Assembly: GCA_036986155.1 (NCBI GenBank)
Contig: BTRA01000024.1
Span: forward strand, 1 to 29,741
Length of the DNA: 29,741 nt
Direction: 5' to 3'
From: JACZXQ01 sp036986155
GTDB lineage: Bacteria > Gemmatimonadota > Gemmatimonadetes > Longimicrobiales > Gaopeijiaceae
Shown here: in pieces, positions 1 to 7,017 of the stretch
How positions within the stretch are numbered: position 1 is the first letter of the stretch
Layout of the letters: every line of letters starts with the position of its first letter
Made by a program: the position numbers and the translations under genes
Notes under the pieces: generated by a model
What the model was told of the DNA's origin: nothing
Databases searched by the model: none
What the model saw: only the letters and a program-made list of their open reading frames with translations

Positions 1-531
1 GTTGTTCTCAACGTGGCCGAGCAGGAGCGTGCCTCCCTGCTCGGTGAAGCGGGCCGCGTAACTCACGAGCCGGTTGTCCCCGGTCAGGTGTCCCGTAACA
101 GCCATCACGGCTTTGGTGCGACGACCCGAAAGCGCGCCGAGCTCCGGGCGAGCCGGATGCGGCATCACGAGGACTGGCGTTGTGGTGGCTTGGGTCAGAA
201 CATCTACGTACTCGCCGAGCGTATAGGGCCAGCGCCAACTCTCGGAGTGGAGGTGGCGATATGTGCACACGAGGCCCGGCCTCCCCTGCTCGATCAACTC
301 CAGGAGATCGGGCACGGTGCTGAACTCGCCACCGTGCACCATCGTCCACTTGAGGTTTTCCCCCGCATCCAGGGCCTTGAGAAAGGCTCGAGCCCGCTCT
401 CCGAAGTCCGTGGCCTCGTCCTGCGGTTGGTCCGAGACGATCATGACGGAACCAATCTCCACCTCCTCGGGGTGGAAGATCGTGCGGGCGGCGGCCCTGA
501 AGACGCTCTCGAATTGGTCGACTCTGGTCAT
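1..531 (-). CDS. Universal-stress-like protein (UspA fold), C-terminus cut by window edge
   Basis: Reading the minus strand from an ATG at 531 gives 177 uninterrupted codons to the left edge, so the 3' end lies outside the window. The protein has the UspA alternating beta/alpha pattern. A strand with VMIVSD sits near residues 29-34, a strand-plus-helix follows, and the domain closes with PVLVMPH at about 119-125. A second strand, KAVMAVTGH, at about 140-148 then begins what looks like a second Usp domain. The usual ATP-binding G-x2-G-x9-G(S/T) segment before the last strand is not visible; that place reads CTYRHLHSESWRWPYTLGEY. It is therefore probably of the non-nucleotide-binding type (inference). 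An in-frame stop at about 592-594 and the absence of other start codons support the chosen ATG. It is divergent from the amidase, with a 100-bp shared upstream region. Universal stress proteins are cytoplasmic stress and starvation factors; the exact role here is unknown. Confidence 0.7.
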   Translation of the reverse strand, partial: MTRVDQFESVFRAAARTIFHPEEVEIGSVMIVSDQPQDEATDFGERARAFLKALDAGENLKWTMVHGGEFSTVPDLLELIEQGRPGLVCTYRHLHSESWRWPYTLGEYVDVLTQATTTPVLVMPHPARPELGALSGRRTKAVMAVTGHLTGDNRLVSYAARFTEQGGTLLLGHVENN

Positions 532-631
532 GGCCCGGAATCTGGCCCACCCTGTACCGATTCGACAAGCGCGGGCGCATGCCCGATCTTGTCAGCCCGG
601 TGTTCAGGATTCTCAGTCGAGGAAGTTCACG

Positions 632-2188
632 ATGCGTGTTCCGGAAGCATGCCTCTCCGTATTCGTCGTGGCGCTGACCGTCACCGCCTGTGGCCCTATG
701 CCCCAACCCATCGATGTGGTCGAGGCGACCATCGCCCAGATTCAGGATGCGGTGACAGAGGGCCGCACGACTTGCCGGATGGTCGTGCAGGCCTATCTGG
801 ATCGCATCGAGGCGTATGACGAGTCCACTGTGAACGCGATCACGGTGGTGAACCCGAACGCCCTCGCTCGGGCCGACGAAATCGACCGGGCCGTGGCGGC
901 CGGTGAGGAGCTCGGCCCACTCTTTTGTGTCCCCATGTTGGTAAAGGACAACTTCGACACTCACGACCTCCCGACGACCGGTGGCTCGATTGCTCTGATG
1001 GGGAGCCTGCCGCCCGACGACGCCTTCATGGTACGGCGCATTCGGGAGGCCGACGCGGTCGTAATCGCGAAGACGAACATGGCCGAGTGGGCGTTCAGTG
1101 CCCGGCAAACGGTGAGCTCGTCATACGACACCACCGCCAACGCGTACGATCTCGAACGTGTGCCGGCTGGGTCGAGCGGAGGTACGGCTTCCGGCGTGGC
1201 GGCCAGTTTCTCCGTGGCCGGATTGGGGAGCGACACCGGAAACTCCATCCGGGGGCCGTCCTCCCATCTGGCGCTCGTCGGGATCCGCTCGACGATCGGT
1301 CTCACCAGTCGTGACGGGGTCATTCCGCTTTCGTTCGACCGTGACATCGCCGGGCCGATGGCACGAACGGTCCTCGACGATGCTAAGATCTTCAACGTCG
1401 TCTCGGGCTACGATCCCGCCGACCCCTACACCGAGGCCGGGCGTGGCCGCAGGGAAGCCGACTACACGGTGGGACTCGAGCCCAACGCCCTCCAGGGGGC
1501 GAGGATCGGCGTCCTCAGGTCACTGGTCGACGGAGAGGACACCGACACCGCGGTGGCGAGGGTCTTCGAGCAGGCCGTGGTGGACCTGGCGCGCCTCGGC
1601 GCCGAAATCGTCGATCCGTTCGACTTCGACGTGCAGGAGCAACTTCGGCGACCCGGCATGTTCTGCAGACGTTTCCGTTACGACATGCAGGTGTACCTCC
1701 GATCGCTCGGAGACGCCGCACCGATCAAGGATGTGCTGGAGGTACTCGAGACCGGGGAGTACTCGCCCTACGTAGAGAGCTCGTTGCGCCGGTCGGAGCA
1801 CTCGCCTCTGGACGTGCATCCGGCCGAGGCTGATCCCCCGTGCCCCGACTACTTGGAGAACGAGGGCCGTCAGGCCTACCTGTCGGATCTCGTGGATGCC
1901 ATGGATGAGGCGCGGGTGGATGCGATCATCTACCCGACGTGGAGGAATCCTCCGGCCCACATCGATCGCGCCCTGGCGGAGTACCGGGGGGACAACAGCC
2001 AGCTCGTGGCACCTGCTACCGGCATGCCCGCTATCACTGTTCCGATGGGATTCACATACGGCAATCTGCCGGCTGGCCTTCAGATTCTGGCGCGCCCATA
2101 CGACGAACTCCTCCTGTTCAAGTACGCCTATGCGTACGAGCAGGGTACACACCACAGAAGGCCGCCTGACGGCTTCCCAGCCCTTTGA
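632..2188 (+). CDS. Lipoprotein amidase (amidase signature family)
   Basis: This 518-residue protein belongs to the amidase signature family, which hydrolyses carboxamide bonds with a Ser-cisSer-Lys triad. All three residues are visible: Lys105 (LVKDN), cis-Ser181 (GSSGG) and nucleophile Ser205 (GSDTGNSIRGPS). The 24-residue spacing between the two serines is the family norm. The residue just before the nucleophile is Asn, where many members have Gly. The N-terminus has a hydrophobic stretch ending in VTAC, with Cys20 as a likely lipidation site, so it should be anchored on the periplasmic side. The start at 632 is chosen because it begins exactly at this signal peptide. The open frame extends upstream to 263, but that stretch overlaps the divergent stress-protein gene and does not look like protein. 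The EF-hand gene follows after 16 bases, probably in one operon. The substrate cannot be read from the sequence. Confidence 0.9.
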   Translation: MRVPEACLSVFVVALTVTACGPMPQPIDVVEATIAQIQDAVTEGRTTCRMVVQAYLDRIEAYDESTVNAITVVNPNALARADEIDRAVAAGEELGPLFCVPMLVKDNFDTHDLPTTGGSIALMGSLPPDDAFMVRRIREADAVVIAKTNMAEWAFSARQTVSSSYDTTANAYDLERVPAGSSGGTASGVAASFSVAGLGSDTGNSIRGPSSHLALVGIRSTIGLTSRDGVIPLSFDRDIAGPMARTVLDDAKIFNVVSGYDPADPYTEAGRGRREADYTVGLEPNALQGARIGVLRSLVDGEDTDTAVARVFEQAVVDLARLGAEIVDPFDFDVQEQLRRPGMFCRRFRYDMQVYLRSLGDAAPIKDVLEVLETGEYSPYVESSLRRSEHSPLDVHPAEADPPCPDYLENEGRQAYLSDLVDAMDEARVDAIIYPTWRNPPAHIDRALAEYRGDNSQLVAPATGMPAITVPMGFTYGNLPAGLQILARPYDELLLFKYAYAYEQGTHHRRPPDGFPAL

Positions 2189-2204
2189 GCAGAGGGACAC
2201 TCGA

Positions 2205-2753
2205 ATGTTGACACCACTCCAGCGAATGAAACTGGTGCGTTACTTCAAGGTCTACGACGTCGACGACGACGGCCGCGTCGGGCTCCGCGATTTCGAGCGG
2301 GTCCTCGAAAACGTTCGTGTGCTTCACGGCCTCGCCGAAGGTTCGCCGCAGGATCAGGCCCTTTCGGAGGCGTTTCTGCAACGCTGGGAGGCGCTTAGAG
2401 ACTCGGCGGACACGAACCAAGACGGTGGCGTCGATTTGGCCGAATGGCTCGCCTACTGGAGTGTCGTAATCGAGAATGACGATCGCTACGACTCAGAAGT
2501 AGCGTCGATCGCGTCGTTGCTCTTCGGCATCTTCGATACAGATCGCGACGGTCTCATCGGCCCGGATGAATTCTGCGACTATTTCAACGTCTATGGATTG
2601 AGCGCGGCGTTGGCCCGCCAAGTCTTTCTGGGTCTCGACGCCGACGGAGACGGAGCGATGAGTCTGCTGGAGCTAATGGACATGGTCCACCAGTTCTTCC
2701 GCGGGGATGACCGCGACGCCCCCGGCAACCGTCTGTTCGGCCCCTACGAATAG
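2205..2753 (+). CDS. Four-EF-hand calcium-binding protein
   Basis: This is a 182-residue protein with four EF-hand loops. They are at residues 18-29 (DVDDDGRVGLRD), 69-80 (DTNQDGGVDLAE), 111-122 (DTDRDGLIGPDE) and 145-156 (DADGDGAMSLLE). Loops 2 to 4 end in the Glu that gives bidentate calcium coordination; loop 1 ends in Asp and may bind more weakly. The spacing resembles sarcoplasmic calcium-binding protein, calexcitin and the actinobacterial CalD/CabA-type proteins, which act as calcium buffers or sensors. No signal peptide is present, so a cytoplasmic location is expected. The start at 2205 follows a GAGGGAC ribosome-binding site and lies 16 bases after the amidase stop, so the two are probably co-transcribed. 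What calcium does for the pair is unknown. Confidence 0.9.
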   Translation: MLTPLQRMKLVRYFKVYDVDDDGRVGLRDFERVLENVRVLHGLAEGSPQDQALSEAFLQRWEALRDSADTNQDGGVDLAEWLAYWSVVIENDDRYDSEVASIASLLFGIFDTDRDGLIGPDEFCDYFNVYGLSAALARQVFLGLDADGDGAMSLLELMDMVHQFFRGDDRDAPGNRLFGPYE

Positions 2754-2846
2754 GAGTTGTTTGGGATCCTGGTCTCCGCCATCTCTGCAGCTCCACGGCG
2801 GCGCGACGTGATTCGTGTGCACGTTATAGCATGCCTTGTTCAAGAT

Positions 2847-2864
2847 GCCCGTTCATGAACGGGC
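2847..2864. promoter_or_regulatory. Perfect 18-bp palindrome, possible operator
   Basis: GCCCGTTCATGAACGGGC reads identically on both strands with no spacer. It sits alone in the 221-bp gene-free stretch 2754-2974, about 110 bases before the start of the barrel protein. There is no run of T after it on either strand, so a dimeric regulator's operator is more likely than an intrinsic terminator. The role is inferred only from symmetry and position. Confidence 0.35.
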
Positions 2865-2974
2865 CTGACGGGCGGCCGCGATAGTAGCGAGTGGTGCATT
2901 GCGAGTGCAACGTAAGGCACACTTCGTGCATCTAATCCGCGACGACCATCCCCCCCCACTGCCGAGGGCCAGCT

Positions 2975-4264
2975 ATGGTGTGGACTGTGAGGTGCGTGTT
3001 GATTGTGGGATTCCTGATCCCGTTTCTTTCACCAGGCATTCGGGGGCAGGAGGCTCTCGCGAGCCGTGAAGCAGTCCGCGTCTTCCTGGATTGCCAGGCT
3101 CGGGGCTGCCGCGACTTCGACTTCAACCGGAGGGAGATTCCGTGGGTGAGTTGGGTTCGTGACCGACGGGATGCCGATGTCCACATCCTGGTTGCGTCAA
3201 CTGAGGCCGGTGGGGGCACGAGCTATGACATCACCTTCCTAGGCCGACGACGCTTCACGGGAGAGGACACTCAGCTCAAGCTCATGTCCTCTTCAACGGA
3301 CACTTCGGACGAGCGGCGGCGACGACTCTCGGAGAGATTCAAGCATGGCTTGCTCGGGTATGCGGCTCGCACCGACTCGGCCGACAGGCTTCGGGTAGTG
3401 TTCGATGCTGGCGATGGTGAGAGCCCGACTGAGGCAGGCGACACCCAGAGCGGACGGGACAACGACCCTTGGAACCTGTGGGTCTACTCGATCCGGCTCG
3501 GGGGCCGCTTCAGCGGTGAGTCGCTCCGCACATCTACGACCTTCAACGGGGGGATCTCGGCGCGCCGGACGAGCGTGGCGTGGAAGTTCGATATGAGCGC
3601 CGACGTGCGTTACCGCGAGACGGAATTCGATCTGGCCGAGTCGACCGAGACGAGCATCGTGCGAAGCTCGAGCGCAGATGCGCTCATCGTGAAGACCACA
3701 GGTGCCCACTGGGGGATCGGGCTGCGAGCGGGAGTCTCGTCGTCGACCTTCAACAACGAGGATCTTCGCATCCGCATCCAGCCTGCGATCGAATACGATA
3801 TCTTCCCCTACTCCGCGTCGAGCGAGCGCCTGCTCACGCTCCAGTATCGCATCGGTCCCTCGGTCGTACGGTACGATCGGGAGACGATCTTCGGAAAGCT
3901 GGAGGAAACACTCTACGAGCAGAGCCTAACCGCGGGGCTGGAGATGACACAGCCGTGGGGCTCGGCAAACATGTCGCTTTCGGGCACCACGTTCGTCGAC
4001 GATTTCGGAACGAACGCACTGTCCGTGTTCGGGAGCGTGGACTTCCGAATTGTGCGTGGGCTGAACCTCAGCGTGTTCGGTAGCGCGTCGCGCGTTCGCA
4101 ACCAGGTCTTTCTGGCATCGAAGGGGGCTACGGACACCGACATTCTACTCAGGCGGCAGGCGTTGGAAACGAGCTTCAGGTACTCCACGAGTTTCGGCCT
4201 GTCCTACACGTTCGGCTCCATCTTCAACAACATCGTCAACCCGCGCTTACGCAGCGGGTTCTGA
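2975..4264 (+). CDS. Outer-membrane beta-barrel protein of unknown function
   Basis: This is a 429-residue protein whose family I do not recognise. Residues 1-25 form a signal peptide ending near GIRGQ. A soluble region follows (about 26-165) with a CQARGC pair near residues 40-45. The rest alternates polar and hydrophobic residues in amphipathic strands and ends in a C-terminal Phe, the signature recognised by the BAM complex. Repeated strand-like segments such as LSVFGSVDFRIVRGLNLSVFG and FRYSTSFGLSYTFGS support a barrel of roughly 10-14 strands. The soluble part, with VHILVASTE and DITFLGRRRF, may be a small periplasmic alpha/beta domain. The ATG at 2975 is preceded by GAGGG. The gene stands alone, behind a spacer with an 18-bp palindrome. 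Likely location is the outer membrane; transport versus assembly function cannot be decided. Confidence 0.75.
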   Translation: MVWTVRCVLIVGFLIPFLSPGIRGQEALASREAVRVFLDCQARGCRDFDFNRREIPWVSWVRDRRDADVHILVASTEAGGGTSYDITFLGRRRFTGEDTQLKLMSSSTDTSDERRRRLSERFKHGLLGYAARTDSADRLRVVFDAGDGESPTEAGDTQSGRDNDPWNLWVYSIRLGGRFSGESLRTSTTFNGGISARRTSVAWKFDMSADVRYRETEFDLAESTETSIVRSSSADALIVKTTGAHWGIGLRAGVSSSTFNNEDLRIRIQPAIEYDIFPYSASSERLLTLQYRIGPSVVRYDRETIFGKLEETLYEQSLTAGLEMTQPWGSANMSLSGTTFVDDFGTNALSVFGSVDFRIVRGLNLSVFGSASRVRNQVFLASKGATDTDILLRRQALETSFRYSTSFGLSYTFGSIFNNIVNPRLRSGF

Positions 4265-4304
4265 GCCGGCGGCTGAGGCGTCCTGCACCGCTCCTCACAC
4301 CCCG

Positions 4305-4673
4305 TCAACGCGTCGTGACTTCGATGGCTCCGCCTCCGAACCCGATGCCGTAACGCGTCGTAGCCGCCCGCCCGTCGATAAACCGGACTTGCGTGACGCT
4401 GTTCGCGGGCATGTTCCGGAGCTCGCTCGGGCCTCCGCGACGTATACCGTCGATGAAGACAACCGGCAGCGGGCTACCGCCTCTCGACCGGAGCCACCGT
4501 GGCCGGAGGCGTTGAATGGCCACGAACAGGGTGACGTTGCCGACATCGGCCAGATCCTCGGCAGTTATGGTATTTCCCCGGCCTTCCCCACCCGCCGCAC
4601 CCCCGGCGCTGGCGCACCCGGTGGCAGTGAGGAGGAATACGCCCGCCATGAGAAGTGAGCGACGATTTCGCAT
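4305..4673 (-). CDS. Small lipoprotein with TonB-receptor plug-like domain
   Basis: This 122-residue protein starts at 4673 behind an excellent ribosome-binding site (AAGGAGGATCTC). Its signal peptide ends in the lipobox LTATGC, making Cys20 the likely lipidated residue. After a Gly/Ala linker the mature part contains PLPVVFIDGIRRGG, a segment with VTQVRFIDG, and a C-terminal YGIGFGGGAIEVTTR. This order (a declared ligand or name strand, a conserved Asp-Gly, then a Gly-rich turn followed by IxVxT) is the core of the plug domain of TonB-dependent and SusC-like receptors. No barrel follows, so this is a plug-only protein. Such stand-alone plugs are known in Gemmatimonadota-like genomes, but their role is unclear. 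The gene converges on the barrel gene at 2975-4264 with a 40-base gap, and shares no operon with it. Confidence 0.7.
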   Translation of the reverse strand: MRNRRSLLMAGVFLLTATGCASAGGAAGGEGRGNTITAEDLADVGNVTLFVAIQRLRPRWLRSRGGSPLPVVFIDGIRRGGPSELRNMPANSVTQVRFIDGRAATTRYGIGFGGGAIEVTTR

Positions 4674-4767
4674 GAGATCCTCCTTCGGGAGTATCGCCCG
4701 TGCGTTGCATCCTCACAGAATGTGAGGCTGGCAATATACAGTGTGACCCGCAAATCCGCCCCCTGCG

Positions 4768-6138
4768 TCAGGCCTCGTGAAACCAGCCCAGGCGACGGCC
4801 TGCGAGATAAACGACTCCGCCCGTCGCCAGTGTGCCCAACGCAGCCCCCGTGGGTAGCGGCGCGACGATCAGGCCATTGATCCACGCGGCGATGGTTACG
4901 GACAAGAAGATGATCGCGGGGGCAGGATGAAGCGGCGTCCTGAATAGGTCCGCCCCGTGGGACCCGGCGGTCGCGGTGCGGCGCCGAACGACGAAAAGTG
5001 TGGCTACGGTGAGCCCGTTGAACAGCAACAGGGACGATCCGATGTAGATCAGCAGGATCTCGAACGCACCGGTCAACGCGAGAATGGCTGCAAGCACACC
5101 CTGTGCAGCGATCGCAAGGGTCGGTACTACGCCCTTGTCCGAGAGTGTGGCAAGGAAGCGGGGCGCCACTCCGTCCCTTGCCATGGCGAAATAGATTCGA
5201 GGGCCGACTGCTGTCATCGCGCTCACAGAAGCGAACATCGCCAACGCGATCAGGCCGCTCACCGCCAGCGACCCCGTCTTGCCGAAGAGCCTCTCGGCCG
5301 CCAGGTGCCCTACGGCGATCGTGGGCTCCCATTCGGCCTCCGGAAGGGCATAGAAGAACAGGGCGTTGATCAGGACGTAAGCCACCATCACGAACAACGT
5401 GCCGCCGAGAATCGCCTTCGGGAGGTTCTTACTCGGTTCCCGAACCTCTCCCGCGATGTAGGCTGCAGCGTTCCATCCCGCGTAGGCGTAGCTTACCTGG
5501 ATCAGGGCCACCCACCAGCTACTCTGAGGCTCCGTCCGGGCTATGAGTCCGGACCACTCACCATTGCCGCTCGAGAAGCCGGCTACCACCATCACGCCGA
5601 TCGATCCGACCACGAACGTGGCGAGGAGGGTCTGCAAGCTGCCGCTCGAACGAACCCCGATGCAGTGGACCATGGTAAGGACCAGGACCAAGGCTGAAGC
5701 TGCGGCCGCCCCTTGTGTGACGCCGAGGCCGGCTATGAGCGGTGCCTCCGGGTCCCAACCGCCCACCAGCGGTGCCAGGTAGGCCATGACGCCGAGTGAC
5801 GAGGCGGCGACGGCGGCCGAGAATCCCACCACGAAGGAGACCCAGCCACTCAGGAATCCCCAAGCCTGACCGAAGCTCTCGGTGAGGAAGCGGTATTCGC
5901 CGCCGGCCCGAGGCATGTGCGTGGCGAGCTCCGAGTAGCAGAGTGCGCCACACACGCTGAGCAAGCCGGCCGCCACCCATACCCATAGGGACCCCATGGC
6001 GCTTCCCGTTGCGACGCGCACGAACGCAGGAGTGGTGAAGATCCCCGACCCGATCATGTTGGTCACCACAAATGCGCCCGCAGCGAGCGGTCCGAGGGTG
6101 CGGACGAGTCCTTCGGGGGTATGTCGGCGACTCGTCAT
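4768..6138 (-). CDS. APC-superfamily amino-acid permease
   Basis: This 456-residue inner-membrane protein has about 12 hydrophobic helices. TM1 carries the APC hallmark MIGSGIF near residues 28-34. The segment AGWNAAAYIAGEVREPSKNLP is typical of TM6 and the following loop in the SLC7/LAT and YjeH-like groups. These transporters exchange or import amino acids, or small amines, using ion gradients; the substrate here is not readable. An ATG much further upstream (6396) would run through folK in another frame and is rejected. The chosen ATG (6138-6136) overlaps the folK stop in an ATGA arrangement, the usual sign of translational coupling. It is therefore the last gene of the folP-folB-folK operon. 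Uptake of p-aminobenzoate or glutamate would fit the operon, but this is speculation. Confidence 0.88.
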   Translation of the reverse strand: MTSRRHTPEGLVRTLGPLAAGAFVVTNMIGSGIFTTPAFVRVATGSAMGSLWVWVAAGLLSVCGALCYSELATHMPRAGGEYRFLTESFGQAWGFLSGWVSFVVGFSAAVAASSLGVMAYLAPLVGGWDPEAPLIAGLGVTQGAAAASALVLVLTMVHCIGVRSSGSLQTLLATFVVGSIGVMVVAGFSSGNGEWSGLIARTEPQSSWWVALIQVSYAYAGWNAAAYIAGEVREPSKNLPKAILGGTLFVMVAYVLINALFFYALPEAEWEPTIAVGHLAAERLFGKTGSLAVSGLIALAMFASVSAMTAVGPRIYFAMARDGVAPRFLATLSDKGVVPTLAIAAQGVLAAILALTGAFEILLIYIGSSLLLFNGLTVATLFVVRRRTATAGSHGADLFRTPLHPAPAIIFLSVTIAAWINGLIVAPLPTGAALGTLATGGVVYLAGRRLGWFHEA

Positions 6139-6644
6139 GGTGTTGGCGAGTCCGTCCGTGGCTCCCATCGGCGGATTACCGCACCCTCCAGCTCCGATTG
6201 GCCGAGCAGTTCCCGCACGGTCCGTCCGATCACCGGATGGTGGAGGTCCGGATTCAGGTCGGCCAACGGCACGAGCACGAAGGCCCTGTGGTGCAGTCGT
6301 GGGTGGGGGAGAATCAGGCCGTCGTCCGCGAGGATCTGATCTCCGAAGAACAGGAGGTCCAGGTCCAGCGGGCGCGGGCCCTGGGGAATTCTCCACTCGC
6401 GCCCGGCCGCGCGTTCGAGGGCGAGCAGTTCGTCCAGGAGCGTTCTGGGTCCCAAGTCTTCCGCGAGGTCCATCTCGAACACTGCGTTCAAGAAGGGCGG
6501 CTGATCCACGACCGGCCCTGCCGGGGATGTCTCGTAGATCGGCGAACTCCGCACCGTGTAGTGCCCCCCAAGCTGGGCGAGGGCACCGTCTAGGTGGGCC
6601 TTGCGATCCCCGAGGTTGCTGCCGGCGCCTACGTAGGCCCGCAT
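6135..6644 (-). CDS. folK: 2-amino-4-hydroxy-6-hydroxymethyldihydropteridine pyrophosphokinase
   Basis: HPPK transfers pyrophosphate from ATP to 6-hydroxymethyl-dihydropterin, the step before dihydropteroate synthase in folate synthesis. The 169-residue length is normal. Visible signatures are the N-terminal AYVGAGSNLGDR, the pterin-loop region TSPAGP with QPPFLNAV, and the metal/ATP segment PRPLDLDLLFFGDQ, whose two Asp residues bind magnesium. The closing block PHPRLHHRAFVLVPLADL is also present. The start at 6644 lies one base after the folB stop, and its own stop overlaps the APC permease start. Translation of folB, folK and the permease is therefore likely chained. Cytoplasmic. Confidence 0.95.
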   Translation of the reverse strand: MRAYVGAGSNLGDRKAHLDGALAQLGGHYTVRSSPIYETSPAGPVVDQPPFLNAVFEMDLAEDLGPRTLLDELLALERAAGREWRIPQGPRPLDLDLLFFGDQILADDGLILPHPRLHHRAFVLVPLADLNPDLHHPVIGRTVRELLGQSELEGAVIRRWEPRTDSPTP

Positions 6645-6645
6645 C

Positions 6646-7017
6646 CTACGCCCCAGGGTCGAGAGCCCGCCGTTGGATCTCCACGCCTGCCGCGGCCACG
6701 TTCAGATGGGCGAGTGCCGCTGGTTTCCGGATTCGGACGGAAATGTCAGGCATGGGGAACCGGCCGAGCAACGTGGCTGCCACCTCTTCGGCCACCGTCT
6801 CGATCAGCTTGAACTCCCGCCCCTCGAGGACGCCCAGCACGGACTCCCACACGGCGGCATAGTCGATCACCTCGGACAGGTCATCGTTTTCGGCGTTGCC
6901 CCTGCCTGGGGTCCACGAGAGGTCGATGATGAGTTCCTGGGGCTCCAACCGCTCGGTCTCGGTCACACCGATGCGGGCGAGGACCCGGCCCTCCTCCAAG
7001 AAGACACGGTCACGCAT
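6646..7017 (-). CDS. folB: Dihydroneopterin aldolase
   Basis: FolB cleaves 7,8-dihydroneopterin to 6-hydroxymethyl-dihydropterin and glycolaldehyde. The 123-residue product begins MRDRVFLEEGRVLARIGV, the usual first strand. It continues with TETERLEPQ (the conserved Glu and PQ of the pterin site), VIDYAAVWESV, KLIETVAEEVA and RIRKPAAL, which contains the catalytic Lys. The common HGV at the end of strand one is IGV here, a mild deviation. The ATG at 7017 overlaps the last eight bases of folP. The in-frame ATG at 7326 would put 103 non-homologous residues inside folP and is rejected. The folK start follows one base after the stop. Confidence 0.92.
   Translation of the reverse strand: MRDRVFLEEGRVLARIGVTETERLEPQELIIDLSWTPGRGNAENDDLSEVIDYAAVWESVLGVLEGREFKLIETVAEEVAATLLGRFPMPDISVRIRKPAALAHLNVAAAGVEIQRRALDPGA

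Noticed and set aside
263..631. N-terminal extension of the amidase frame
   Set aside because: The extension overlaps the divergent gene, and the true N-terminus is a lipoprotein signal at 632.
13..819. Plus-strand open frame of 268 codons
   Set aside because: Shadow of the minus-strand stress-protein gene and the amidase start; no recognisable protein.
8..1108. Long minus-strand open frame (366 codons) over the left end
   Set aside because: It is antisense to the amidase and out of frame with the stress-protein gene; its translation is Arg/Gly/Pro-rich with no fold or motif.
6139..6396. Upstream extension of the APC permease frame
   Set aside because: It lies within folK and is Pro/Gly/Arg-rich; the ATGA junction at 6138-6135 gives the natural start.
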